This document shows, one piece after another, positions 47,801 to 53,151 of a DNA stretch of 64,000 nt (its first letter is position 1; every line of letters begins with the position of its first letter). Position numbers and translations under genes: made by a program. The stretch comes from Colwellia sp. MB3u-41 (GTDB taxonomy: Bacteria; Pseudomonadota; Gammaproteobacteria; Enterobacterales; Alteromonadaceae). Location: positions 124,001 to 188,000 of the forward strand of contig NZ_JACGUT010000058.1 in NCBI RefSeq assembly GCF_014076845.1, read 5' to 3'. The notes under the pieces were generated by a model. It did not search any database. It was not told where the DNA came from and saw only the letters and a list, made by a program, of their open reading frames with translations.

Positions 47801-48422
47801 CATAGTAAAATAACCTTTGCTGAAAATTCGAAAACGGCATAAAAACATAAACCGAATCAGCAGCCGTAATATTAAACGCGTCCACTAAGGATTCAATTTG
47901 TAGTTCAACCCCATTTCGATCAATAACCATTCCTTTAAATGTACCGCCCGTACCTGAAGAAAAAACAAAGCTATGATCATCACTATTGTCAATATACCTT
48001 GTTTTCTCACACGGCTTTATTTTAACTTCTCGATGGTTAGATCCAATAATAAGTACATTACTGTGCTCTTCACCGTTAAGTTGATTCCAACGTTCAGGTG
48101 CAAGTAAAAGTACATCCAACTCATACTCAGCTATAAATTGTTCAACATCATTAATTTGATGATTTTCTTGAAATATAACGGAAACTGCGCCAATTTCAAT
48201 TAACGCAATATCTGCCATTAGCCATTCATAACAATTGTTTGCAGCAACGCCAACTCGACTACCTGAATTAACACCAATAGCCTTCAAATAATTAACATAT
48301 AGATTTACATCATCACTTAATTTAGAAAACTTGTATCGTTTATCAACTTCTTTTTCGTAGAAACTTATTATTGATTCGCCGAATGTTGATAACTTTTTCA
48401 ACATATTAACCAACTTGTACAT
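35880..48422 (-). CDS. Nonribosomal peptide synthetase B, starter with acyl-AMP ligase
   Basis: A 4180-aa NRPS. Approximate domain order: AMP-dependent acyl ligase 1-500 (SSGTGGTFKG near 157, YGLTESG, GKKIQPEPIE); T0 535; E0 596-1050 (HHLVVDGISW near 727, EGHGRE, TLGWFTSLYP, PNKGIGYG); C1 1082-1510 (YPATPTQQGM, D-type); A1 1544-2060, DVWHFSLIDK, Ser; T1 2109; E1 2169-2600; C2 2642-3070 (D-type); A2 3104-3610, DAWQGGLIHK, only Gln-like; T2 3653; C3 3717-4150 (HHIISDGWS near 3849); basic tail SLSRLKRIKRRS. The ligase lacks ordinary A-domain pocket motifs and resembles acyl-CoA ligases, so it should load a carboxylic acid starter. The E domain right after the starter carrier is odd. The protein ends in a C domain, so the next residue (Asp) is supplied in trans by NRPS A. 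An AAGGAA site lies 8 bp before the ATG. Confidence 0.96.
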   Translation of the reverse strand: MYKLVNMLKKLSTFGESIISFYEKEVDKRYKFSKLSDDVNLYVNYLKAIGVNSGSRVGVAANNCYEWLMADIALIEIGAVSVIFQENHQINDVEQFIAEYELDVLLLAPERWNQLNGEEHSNVLIIGSNHREVKIKPCEKTRYIDNSDDHSFVFSSGTGGTFKGMVIDRNGVELQIESLVDAFNITAADSVYVFMPFSNFQQRLFYYAALFVGASMYVVPQEQIFAGLPRLKPTILVAPPILYESIAAQYGQLEGAAIKQIFGGNIRFMITGMAKIGLPTLELYKSKNIPLFEVYGLTESGVVCVNTPNSNVIGSTGKPLPNTTIEIVEDGEVIVIKERPLTSRFFDYQQEENDTRIEGNKIYTGDLGYLDEAGHLFLIGRKKATIITGDGKKIQPEPIEKHLEEHSLIQHCVLFPYKDTSGLMAVVQVHLPLEKIDVVELEQHLNGLLQKEFSHISLAKWVFTDVRFSTENGLLTRNLKIARKNIAQHFQSELNEIITDEYTEPSTEIESKLCEIWQSVIRLERVGIFDNFFEIGGDSILSIQVVAQANKQGLSFTQRQLFEHQTINQLAKVVGTKAIVEALQDTVTGNMELLPIQDYFLNGDQTDLNYFIQHISVSVPDGLDNVQLDQIIRALYQRHDALNLRFYQEAGSWQSHFIADSDCVHKTLSVVNLSNEDPSDISGIIEAVTLQTQKSISLNDGNIFKAVYFNCADNASRLLLVMHHLVVDGISWRILLKDINQGYKQLLAGQKISLAPKTSSFQQWSSALQYYSQSDNLVKELNYWQEIENSVVTPLPVDELKGSDSTYSTETTETAVIELTEADSTALLKNCNNAYSTQINELLLVALFMTFGQWKGQSESETQLKLHIEGHGRELLFDELDISETLGWFTSLYPLVLNSSELFDVGSIIKTVKEKFRAIPNKGIGYGILKYLRKSPELNNFSEINNLSEVNQRSNTPEILFNYLGQISQSTDEDLDFNLINNSVGLAESPLRPRSHQLGFNCLVIDSKLTIKLDYSQQQFSSDTIDNLYQSLSENLQKVIIHCLAQSEKIYTPSDFPLAKVTSDTLALWQKAYPSLSNVYPATPTQQGMVFHSLLDPQAYTTQVSLTLKGKLDTKLFKSAWEAVINRHEALRTALPDVDNEIMHQLVVSDYELNWQQIDFRQLSADEQQSEIKHFIENDRKQGFSFAQSPLMRFTFWRNSDENYQLLWSHHHVLLDGWCLPLIFSEVMSCYQASLEGKTLTLAAPVSYENYIEWLSLQDEDSAIYYWQQSLQGIESRTVLAIENMANEQTETGLKEIDFSIDEATTKRLNKYAKESSTTLNAIVQGIWAYILQQYSGNDSVLFGTTVSGRPADLIDVDSMIGLFINTLPVRVDVDSEQPIKDWLKTLHKNQVYREENAFLPLHVIQKNTGIANGESLFDSLIVFENYPVDAALKQLAASSDLQIENVEAMEKTNYGLQLVVEPGDQLAFKFRYQSERYSSGSVQAFIKHIHLLIEQITTGKELTVGDLSLLKMEDKNQLLNKWNDTDVGSPSNKCIHQLIEAQVEISPDAIATEYEGEVLSYRELNDRSNQLARLLISEGVKSDMIVGLCMERSTEMVISIFGILKAGAAYMPMDPENPSNRLNYILNDSKVDIILSQLHLADRLPVEHQTLLCLDSPEILQRIDQQEIANPVDLSDVNQSNLAYVIYTSGSTGQPKGVMVEHAALVNRINWMQSAYPIDEADCVLQKTPYNFDVSVWEFLWPLMTGAKMVLAKPGGHKNPEYLVDLIRSSKVTTLHFVPSMLSIMLSGANWESCKEVKQVFSSGEALPYELQKRFFDSGSQAALINLYGPTEAAIDVSYWNCNKKSNLGIVPIGKPIDNIQLYVLDSKLNPLPVGVFGELHIGGVGLARGYLNNPDLTDEKFIENPFDNIASNRLPSNKSPSRKLYKTGDLARWLPNGNIEYLSRLDGQIKIRGQRIELGEIESTLLACTELAGKELNIKVLKYCSVDVREEHPGVKRLVAYIVANDENTNNVDETVLIESLRDIVKTNLPEYMVPSAFILLDELPVTSNGKLDRKALAKLKITTQVTNKYVAPVTEVERAIALIWGNILAVEKVGLTDNFFDLGGDSIIAIQIIARMKASGLKVTMQQFFEMKTIVKLALVTEESVSQISQAPVEGDVMLTPIQSWFFDGEHKEFSYWNQSVLFTLGKQVQSALIVETLEYLVAHHDGLRSQFVQSEEGWQQKVLSEQQFNGANVFEQHDIFDEIKALGNISVAIEAKINKLQGSLSLKDGPLWKVVRLSIDNTESDRLIFIFHHLIIDGMSWRILLEDFVSTFEQLATGKLTKNPPPTLPMKTTSFKAWAEQLELYSQSKAVNDALPYWQENAAQEILALPTDKNTGPNLEGSAREVKVRLNETDTHTLLKEVNVAYRSQINDVLLTALTRVISNFSGDPRCVISIEGHGREMIDSDIDLSRTLGWFTTMFPVQLRWDSDEWGEGLLSIKDQLNQIPHKGLSYGLLKHIRKNELLNVKPAQVAFNYLGQFDGVLGNKIGLELADESTGLNRHPASPRDPLIEVEGLIINGELEIRWLYSSHHYEENTITDLANEYVESLQSLIAYCLKPEHGGACATDFKNNLLSTSQMRSLIAPEQWRNLQDMYPLSPLQNGILFHELLEKYELSSTNEQIYLNQMSCDFTGSLAVDMFKQAWQTVVERHEILRTAIISGGAHDPVQLVMKSVKLNVDTQNWCHLSTEQQSSQLSEFKDQDRQNGFDFSQSPLMRLTLIQLAGNKHVFVWSRHHLILDGWSTSKLLEEALQCYQSMVDGVENEIRLSASYGDYIHWLYAQDEQAAKKYWQERLAGFSTVSALPKTLDKGIDKERQGYDTCSLTLDNDKVGNLQAIAQSYQVTLSTLIQGLWSLVLARYSDQNDVIYGLTTSGRPSELPGVESMLGMFINSLPVRVKIDEKSTIAQWLQTLQANNMAATNYEFASLADIQQYAEVDQGTALFDSLLVFENYPLGNLESELNQQLHIDNVQVNEQTSYPLTLTVEMQQTVTFIFNYQRALFDDQFILKLSAFFHELLNDLIDKRPECIGDFSSQSNKDALQIKQWNATARDYDTEQLLHQMFEMQAENNPDAIALAMEGETSTYQALNQSANNLAHYLKAQGVGTDSCVGICLERSFDMVISYLAVLKAGGAYIPLDAQLPTSRLAYMLDNANAAILISASSISFSEIERQRIATQSIERKIVNVDDNSFKQQLSVQPTSNLGDVKQSSNNLAYVLYTSGTTGQPKGVMISHDAICNHMHWMQEIIPMDASSRLLQKTSCSFDASVWEFYAPLLQGGQLHLAKPDGHKDTQYLLKTIKQENISVLQVVPTLLRFLLEGGLEQCSSLTHVGCGGEALSRQMVNDFYQRSNAQLINLYGPTEACIHGAYWLCESGANNAPVPIGQPISNGQCFVLGRDFKQVPIGVAGELYIAGKGLAKGYIGQDEMTARKFITATIDGYSTQLVYKTGDKVRWLPDGQLEYLGRFDNQVKVRGHRIELEEIEINLQSFEHVYECAVIVKQLEEDALLFAYVKLHDNAENNVTDKIKAHLMALLPEYMVPVHFVYEDDLPLMNNGKINRQVLAQRALLFDNTDFTFVAPTSPQEQIIAGIFCDVLKCEQISIHDRFFDIGGHSLHATQVVSRIRERLNVELPLREFMICQTVHALTKYIAGQSDTIVMQLPLVPIERGDQGMLLSQNQERLWFVEQMSQHSILNNVAAALKAVGNIEIDRLKLSIEQLVQRHEALRSRFVITDAGPRVFFREQPALDFEYLDIRQSLQSNSDDRAKQLNQQIDELAWQPFDLTKDSLLRIKLFHIADEEYVLMMAMHHIISDGWSMGILIDDLVALYHAKSQQALSPLPALTLQHADYVNWQNEYLDAGESDRQLQYWQQKLTGVAPLLSLPYDRPRPEIQTYNGKAVNFLLPQSLSDKLSQLSKEENVTLFMTLMSVFEILLYRHSGQTDFAIGTPIANRTRPELESIVGLFINTLVIRSDIETGIRFNELLAKVAKTTLDAYGYQDISLAQLVNAIKPERNSSYSPFFQTWFVLQNAPSVPLSLDGTTFEPMELDIPIARFDLVMSLQETPQGLTGVLQYNTDLFDRSTIDGLIDSYKTLLEAVANSPDKLLQDLPLISDEAKAKKIAQQQVNKQTSLSRLKRIKRRS

Positions 48423-48481
48423 ACGTCTAATTTCCTTGCTTAATAATTACAATCTATTTGTTTATACTCTTTGAATACGGG

Positions 48482-48508
48482 AGCAAAAAGATACTCTCGA
48501 TTTTTGCT
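48482..48508 (-). other. Hairpin between diiron enzyme gene and NRPS B
   Basis: Perfect 8-bp arms AGCAAAAA and TTTTTGCT enclose an 11-nt loop in the 113-bp gap upstream of NRPS B. It could act as a partial terminator or processing site inside the operon. The stem is AT-rich and weak. Confidence 0.3.
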
Positions 48509-48535
48509 TTGAGTTAAGGTGAATATACTGAATAT

Positions 48536-49246
48536 CTATGCTGTTTTTTGTGCATAGTAGTGTTTAGCAGTTCCTTCATACATGCCATAAAATAATCGAC
48601 AAGTATGATGAACAGTTTCTAGTGCTTCTGCTTGCATTTCTGCACTAATACAAAGATCTACTACCAGTTCAATACCCTGACGAACATGACCAACATCTTC
48701 TTTTTGATGTACTGAGAAAAACAAAAGATCCTTTTCCTCAATACCGTAAAACTTACCTAATATTGAATGCCTCGCCTCGCCAGCTCGTTCTTCAAGGTTT
48801 TGACCTTCACTTGCGATCAATACTGCGGCTGCGCCAATGTGATAACGGGAAGGACTTTTTACAGCTTCCATCCGAAAATCAATTAATTCTTTAGTTTCAG
48901 CGCGTGCAACAGCTTGATCACGCTCTTCATCAGTAATACCAATAGCACGTATAAAGTCCTGCATTAATTCCACATGATTTTTGGTGTTTGAAAGTCGTCC
49001 CGTTTCTTCTTCGTACATATTGTGAAGAAGACGACGCTTGTGCTTAGGCATAGGACAATGGAAGAAGATATTTTCAATATACTCAAGAAAGTTCTTGGTT
49101 AACTGATATCCTTGCAATGTGATATCGGTCAATAATGGCCAATTTTCTTGCTCTTTCATCAGCTCTGCCAATATAGGATGATCTACTGTCAGGTGACTAT
49201 TCAACGCTTCACGTAATTTAATTTTAAACTCTTCTTTTGATAACAT
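48536..49246 (-). CDS. Heme-oxygenase-like diiron oxidase (HDO/PqqC/TenA-like fold)
   Basis: A 236-aa protein of the iron-containing redox enzyme group within the TenA/PqqC/heme-oxygenase-like fold. Candidate metal ligands are E80/E81 (MYEEETG), H91 (NHVEL), E147 (IASEGQ), H180, D184 and H187 in HQKEDVGH; the H-x3-D-x2-H pattern is the family hallmark. Members catalyse O2-dependent desaturation, N-oxygenation, C-C cleavage or ring formation on amino acids and fatty acids (for example CADD, UndA, SznF, PolF), so the reaction cannot be named. The start lies 6 bp after the GNAT gene and NRPS B follows by 113 bp. It probably tailors a building block for NRPS B. Confidence 0.8.
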   Translation of the reverse strand: MLSKEEFKIKLREALNSHLTVDHPILAELMKEQENWPLLTDITLQGYQLTKNFLEYIENIFFHCPMPKHKRRLLHNMYEEETGRLSNTKNHVELMQDFIRAIGITDEERDQAVARAETKELIDFRMEAVKSPSRYHIGAAAVLIASEGQNLEERAGEARHSILGKFYGIEEKDLLFFSVHQKEDVGHVRQGIELVVDLCISAEMQAEALETVHHTCRLFYGMYEGTAKHYYAQKTA

Positions 49247-49252
49247 TTTTAC

Positions 49253-49834
49253 TTATTCCTTAACTGTTTTTGGGGCAAATGTTGCAAACTTTTCTTTTAG
49301 ATCTACCGCGGTTTGATACATGTAAATACCTGAAAATACCTCTTCGTCTACACGAGCGTAATCGGGTAATCGACCATATTGGCGAAAACCGCAATGCAAC
49401 CATACTTTCTCAGATCGTGTGTTTTCCCGAACGTCAAGAATTATTATGTCCTTGCCCAACTTAATACATCGTTCAGCTATTCGATACAACGAGTGATTAA
49501 GGAGTTCGGTTCCTCGTGATGACGGGTGAATAATCCCCCTTGTCAACTCAACAATATGCTTACAGTTCGGCAATTGCTTTTCATTGAGGATCACCATTCC
49601 TATAACCCTTTTGTTTTCACTTGTTGCTAGCAACACATGCTTTTTCTTAAGACGAATATCTTCGTCAAGTTCGTCAATAATTTTTAATCCGGTCTCATCA
49701 TCGAGCACCTCCGGAAATCCAATGATTGTGTCGTCCTCTAATACTGAGTTCATTAAATTCAATATTTCTATTTTTACTTCTTCCGATAGCATGTCAGGCC
49801 AATTTAAGGTCTGAAGCTTTTTTATTTTTGACAT
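49253..49834 (-). CDS. GNAT-family N-acetyltransferase
   Basis: A 193-aa protein with a GNAT fold: beta-strand VIGMVILNE, motif A ELTRGIIHPSSRGTELL (acetyl-CoA pyrophosphate loop R-G-T), and motif B region VWLHCGFRQYGRLPDY. It would transfer an acyl group from acyl-CoA to an amine. It is placed between the NAS-like and diiron-enzyme genes with gaps of 23 and 6 bp, so these form one operon with NRPS B. Substrate unknown; modification or self-protective acetylation of an unusual amino acid or of the peptide is possible. Confidence 0.8.
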   Translation of the reverse strand: MSKIKKLQTLNWPDMLSEEVKIEILNLMNSVLEDDTIIGFPEVLDDETGLKIIDELDEDIRLKKKHVLLATSENKRVIGMVILNEKQLPNCKHIVELTRGIIHPSSRGTELLNHSLYRIAERCIKLGKDIIILDVRENTRSEKVWLHCGFRQYGRLPDYARVDEEVFSGIYMYQTAVDLKEKFATFAPKTVKE

Positions 49835-49857
49835 AGAAACCCTATCTTAAAATATTA

Positions 49858-50688
49858 TTAATCATCTGTTTTACCAAGCAAAAGTGAAGAAATAGTATCT
49901 TCACCTTTACCGATAACTACACGCGTATCATCAATTGAAAATTTATCGTGTAAATCAAGGCTAACTGAAGTGGCTTCATATAAAATATGACGTAAACCAA
50001 AGGATGTACGGCAAATAATTTCGCAGTTTTCATTCATGGTTTTATAGATATTATCTAAGATGAGAGATTTTGGTTTTGCTAATAATGCAATGATAATGAC
50101 GTCATATTCTGATACATCGTAATTTCCATTCGGCTGATGCATCAGATTTATTTGGTCTGACAAATCAAGTTGGTTTATCAATTTAGTTGAGAAATCAATT
50201 GATTTACTGCAAATATCGATGCCATCAACTGGTACTTGTAAATAGTGATTTAACCAGATGGCGCTAATTGGTACAGGCCCTGAACCAATGAAAAGTGCCT
50301 TTTTAATATTCTTGCCTTTAAGCATAGAAGTTTCACGACACAGCAAACGTTCAAAACGTTTATTCAATATATATTGCTGATAACAAAAAGCTTTTCCGCT
50401 ATTTAAATCAGTAACAAACTGATTCTCTAAAGCTGTTTCCCAAGCACAATAAGCATTATGTATTAGTTTTTTTTCGACTAAATCAATATTTTTATAATAG
50501 TTTGATTCATCTACTTCTGTTGCTTGAAATATTTTATGTTCTAAGTGATTTACTAATCGATTTAAAACATCAAAGTTAAGTTCAGGATCTTCAGTCAAGT
50601 TAGTGTTCGACCTGAGAAACTGCGTCGCTTTATTAATGCCAACATGAAAACCCTCAGTACACTGTAGAATATTATTTAATCCATTCAT
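49858..50688 (-). CDS. Nicotianamine-synthase-like SAM-dependent enzyme
   Basis: A 276-aa protein with a Rossmann SAM-binding segment FIGSGPVPISAIWL near residue 133 and VDGIDICSKSID after it, a layout resembling nicotianamine synthases (GSGPLP motif) and the short bacterial forms of about 270 aa such as CntL. Such enzymes move the aminobutanoyl group of SAM onto an amine, giving 5'-methylthioadenosine. Enzymes that cyclise SAM to azetidine-2-carboxylate also use a methyltransferase-like fold and are an alternative. An ordinary methyltransferase cannot be excluded. It is the first gene of the NAS-GNAT-HDO-NRPS B-TauD operon, next to a divergent promoter. A role in making the starter or another uncommon residue is inferred. 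Confidence 0.7.
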   Translation of the reverse strand: MNGLNNILQCTEGFHVGINKATQFLRSNTNLTEDPELNFDVLNRLVNHLEHKIFQATEVDESNYYKNIDLVEKKLIHNAYCAWETALENQFVTDLNSGKAFCYQQYILNKRFERLLCRETSMLKGKNIKKALFIGSGPVPISAIWLNHYLQVPVDGIDICSKSIDFSTKLINQLDLSDQINLMHQPNGNYDVSEYDVIIIALLAKPKSLILDNIYKTMNENCEIICRTSFGLRHILYEATSVSLDLHDKFSIDDTRVVIGKGEDTISSLLLGKTDD

Positions 50689-51147
50689 TAAAAGATTTAC
50701 CTTTTTTTATTTAATAACTTACGTTCGTTGAATCAGTAGACAAAAACTTCCGGAGTGATCCATTTTTTAACGTGGATCAAATGTGGAATCTGATCACAAT
50801 TTATATCTCCCTAAACATAAAGTAGTTTTTAAATTATTATTTCTAGCTTATTATTTTGTTTTGTCATTAAAAAAGGGAGGACTTATAAAGGGATATGGTT
50901 ATTCATCAAAAAAATTAACAATACCAAAAAGACGCGCTGGTTTGGTGTTCAGCACAATTTATAGATGTGGATATGCAGGAACACTCGACTTAATATTTTA
51001 ACTAACATTTTTCTTCTGAGACTTTTAACTGTCTAATAACAAAAATATTATTTTTTACTTATGTTTTTCTCCCAGCATTTACAAGTTCCACCTTCATTTG
51101 TAATATCCTTCACATATAAATTATTGATGGAAAATAGGAATTGAAAC
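50689..51147. other. Divergent intergenic region between NAS-like operon and exporter genes
   Basis: This 459-bp region separates the leftward biosynthetic operon from the rightward MFP-ABC exporter genes, so it should hold both promoters. An inverted repeat lies at 50756-50779. A 72-codon frame at 50783-51001 has no ribosome binding site or protein-like pattern and is not called. Confidence 0.6.
50756..50779. promoter_or_regulatory. Inverted repeat in divergent promoter region
   Basis: Perfect 7-bp arms TGATCCA and TGGATCA are separated by 10 bp, about 70 bp upstream of the NAS-like gene. The half-site spacing would suit a dimeric regulator covering two helical turns. The binding protein is unknown. 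Confidence 0.4.
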
Positions 51148-52398
51148 TTGGATATTGTTAACAAGCTCAATCAAAAAAAAACAAATAGTAATCGAAATCA
51201 GTGGATCGTAGCAGGGGGCTTATTATTTTTCATATCCCTATATTTTACTTTCTTTAGCGGTCCTTCGTTACCGACTATTGCAAAAGATGATATATACTTA
51301 GGTATTGTTAAATACGGCAATATCGTTATTGACGTCAATGCTCCAGGTACACTCATTCCGATTGAAAACCATTGGATTTCCTCATTGGTATCCGGTCATG
51401 TAGATCAAAGATTGCAGCAACCCGGTGATATTTTGGAAAAAGACACCGTAATAATGGTATTGAGTAATCCAAAACTAGAACAACAGTTAGAAGATGCCGA
51501 GCTAAAACTTCAGATGGGAGTTTTAAATTACAATATCCTTAAGGAAAACCTTAAACTTGAACGTTTAAAAACTGATTTAGCAATAGCTGATGCTGAGTCT
51601 GATTTCAAACAAACTCAAATTTTATATCAGGCTCAACGTAGTCTCGAAAATAAAAATATTGTTTCAAAAATACTAGTTGCACAAACCCGCATTAAACTTG
51701 AACAAACAGAAATAAAACTAAAACTGCAGAAGGCTATTTACAGCGGCTTACCCGCGCTGAACGTGTCAAAAATTAATGTAGAAGATATAAAATTACAACA
51801 GTTGAAACGAATCAAACTTCATTTTCAAGAACTAGTTAATGCCTTGAACATAAGAACCTCTTCGGCCGGCGTACTACAGGATATTGTGGTTCAAGTAGGA
51901 CAATTAGTTACTGAAGGAACACTAATAGCTAGAACAGCAAAACATAATGATTTAAAAGCACAATTGAGAGTTCAAGAATCACAGGTTAAAGACATTAAAA
52001 TTGGTCAAAATGTTAAGATTGATACACGCAATGGCATCATTCAGGGCAAGGTTGCACGCATTGACCCCTCTGTTCAAAATAGCACCGTAAACATAGATGT
52101 AACTTTAATTGGTCTTCTACCCGAAGGGGTACGAACTGACTTAAGAATTGATGGCACGATAGAAATAGGTAACATTCAAAATATTCACTATATCAGCAAA
52201 CCCACAAACGTATCACCGAATAACACTGTGTCTATTTTTAAAATATCTGAAGATGATTTTGCTGAAAAAATATCAGTTAAATTCGGCCGGGCTTCTGCTT
52301 CTTATATCGAAGTCATCAGTGGATTGTCTACCGATGATCAAATCATTTTATCTGACATATCTGAGTGGGAAGCTATTGATAAACTGAGAATTAACTAG
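51148..52398 (+). CDS. HlyD/MacA-like membrane fusion protein
   Basis: A 416-aa periplasmic adaptor. One N-terminal membrane segment lies at about 19-36 (WIVAGGLLFFISLYFTFF), then a lipoyl-like half, a long charged coiled-coil hairpin at about 105-200 (KLEQQLEDAELKL, RIKLEQTEIKLKLQKA), the second lipoyl half (AGVLQDIVVQVGQLVTEGT) and beta-barrel regions (GQNVKIDTRNGIIQGKVARI). It should link an inner-membrane ABC complex to an outer-membrane channel; no TolC-like gene is in the window. The start is TTG at 51148, supported by AGGAA 7 bp upstream; no ATG fits. It forms an operon with the two following genes and probably exports the peptide or its mature form. Confidence 0.88.
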   Translation: MDIVNKLNQKKTNSNRNQWIVAGGLLFFISLYFTFFSGPSLPTIAKDDIYLGIVKYGNIVIDVNAPGTLIPIENHWISSLVSGHVDQRLQQPGDILEKDTVIMVLSNPKLEQQLEDAELKLQMGVLNYNILKENLKLERLKTDLAIADAESDFKQTQILYQAQRSLENKNIVSKILVAQTRIKLEQTEIKLKLQKAIYSGLPALNVSKINVEDIKLQQLKRIKLHFQELVNALNIRTSSAGVLQDIVVQVGQLVTEGTLIARTAKHNDLKAQLRVQESQVKDIKIGQNVKIDTRNGIIQGKVARIDPSVQNSTVNIDVTLIGLLPEGVRTDLRIDGTIEIGNIQNIHYISKPTNVSPNNTVSIFKISEDDFAEKISVKFGRASASYIEVISGLSTDDQIILSDISEWEAIDKLRIN

Positions 52399-52436
52399 CT
52401 TAAATAGTCATTAAAATTTGAACAGGAAGCGATATT

Positions 52437-53150
52437 ATGAAAAATACAGTACTTATGAAGTTGGTTAATATAGATAAAATATTTCATATTGATCGAATAG
52501 AAACACATGCATTATCCAATATCAACCTTGAGATAAATAAAGGTGACTATATTTCGATTACCGGTCCATCTGGTTGCGGGAAGTCTACCCTGCTTTCAAT
52601 GCTTGGTTTATTAGATACCCCTTCAAACGGAGAATTTTGGTTAAATGGTATTGATGTTAGTCAATTTGGATTATCGTCATTGGCGAAAATTCGAAATCAA
52701 GAAATAGGATTTATATTCCAGGACTTTAATCTGATTGGAGATTTAACCGTATTCGAAAATATAGAACTACCTTTAACCTATCGTGGGATCAAAAAATCTA
52801 TTCGAAAGGAAATGGTAGAAAAATGGGCTGAGCGTGTTGGTATGTCTTCAAAACTTCAGCATAATCCATCTCAATTATCGGGCGGACAACAACAACGGGC
52901 AGCTATTGCAAGAGCATTAGTGGGTGAGCCTTCAGTTTTATTAGCCGATGAACCAACAGGAAATTTAGACTCGAAAAATGGCGTGATTGTAATGCAGTTA
53001 TTGAAAGATCTCAATGATGAAGGTGTTACAATTTGTATGGTAACGCACGATAAAGAGCATGCTAATGCCACCAAAACAATGCTCACCTTGCTAGATGGTA
53101 AAATTGTTGATTTAGACACGAGCAATTTATTGTCGGCTGAGGTCGCATAA
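52437..53150 (+). CDS. MacB/LolD-type ABC transporter ATPase
   Basis: A 237-aa ATPase with Walker A GPSGCGKSTL near residue 42, Q-loop FIFQDFNL, signature LSGGQQQR, Walker B VLLADEPTGNLDS and H-loop VTHDKEH. It belongs to the group that drives MacB, LolCDE and FtsX-type permeases. A ribosome binding site AGGAAG precedes the ATG. The permease starts 1 bp after its stop, so the two are translationally linked and form one mechanotransmission-type complex with the adaptor upstream. Confidence 0.93.
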   Translation: MKNTVLMKLVNIDKIFHIDRIETHALSNINLEINKGDYISITGPSGCGKSTLLSMLGLLDTPSNGEFWLNGIDVSQFGLSSLAKIRNQEIGFIFQDFNLIGDLTVFENIELPLTYRGIKKSIRKEMVEKWAERVGMSSKLQHNPSQLSGGQQQRAAIARALVGEPSVLLADEPTGNLDSKNGVIVMQLLKDLNDEGVTICMVTHDKEHANATKTMLTLLDGKIVDLDTSNLLSAEVA

Positions 53151-53151
53151 T

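Noticed and set aside
13559-48422. Regularly spaced similar segments as direct repeats or a CRISPR-like array
   Set aside because: These are homologous NRPS modules on a scale of about 3 kb. No short repeat-spacer array was seen anywhere in the window.
50937-50952. CTGGTTTGGTGTTCAG as a third lux box in the divergent promoter region
   Set aside because: It has CTG-N10-CAG ends but only about 8 of 16 positions agree with the lux box core and the inner part has no dyad symmetry. One such match is expected by chance in the intergenic DNA here.
50783-51001. 72-codon open frame in the divergent intergenic region
   Set aside because: No ribosome binding site, no family pattern and it would overlap both promoters.
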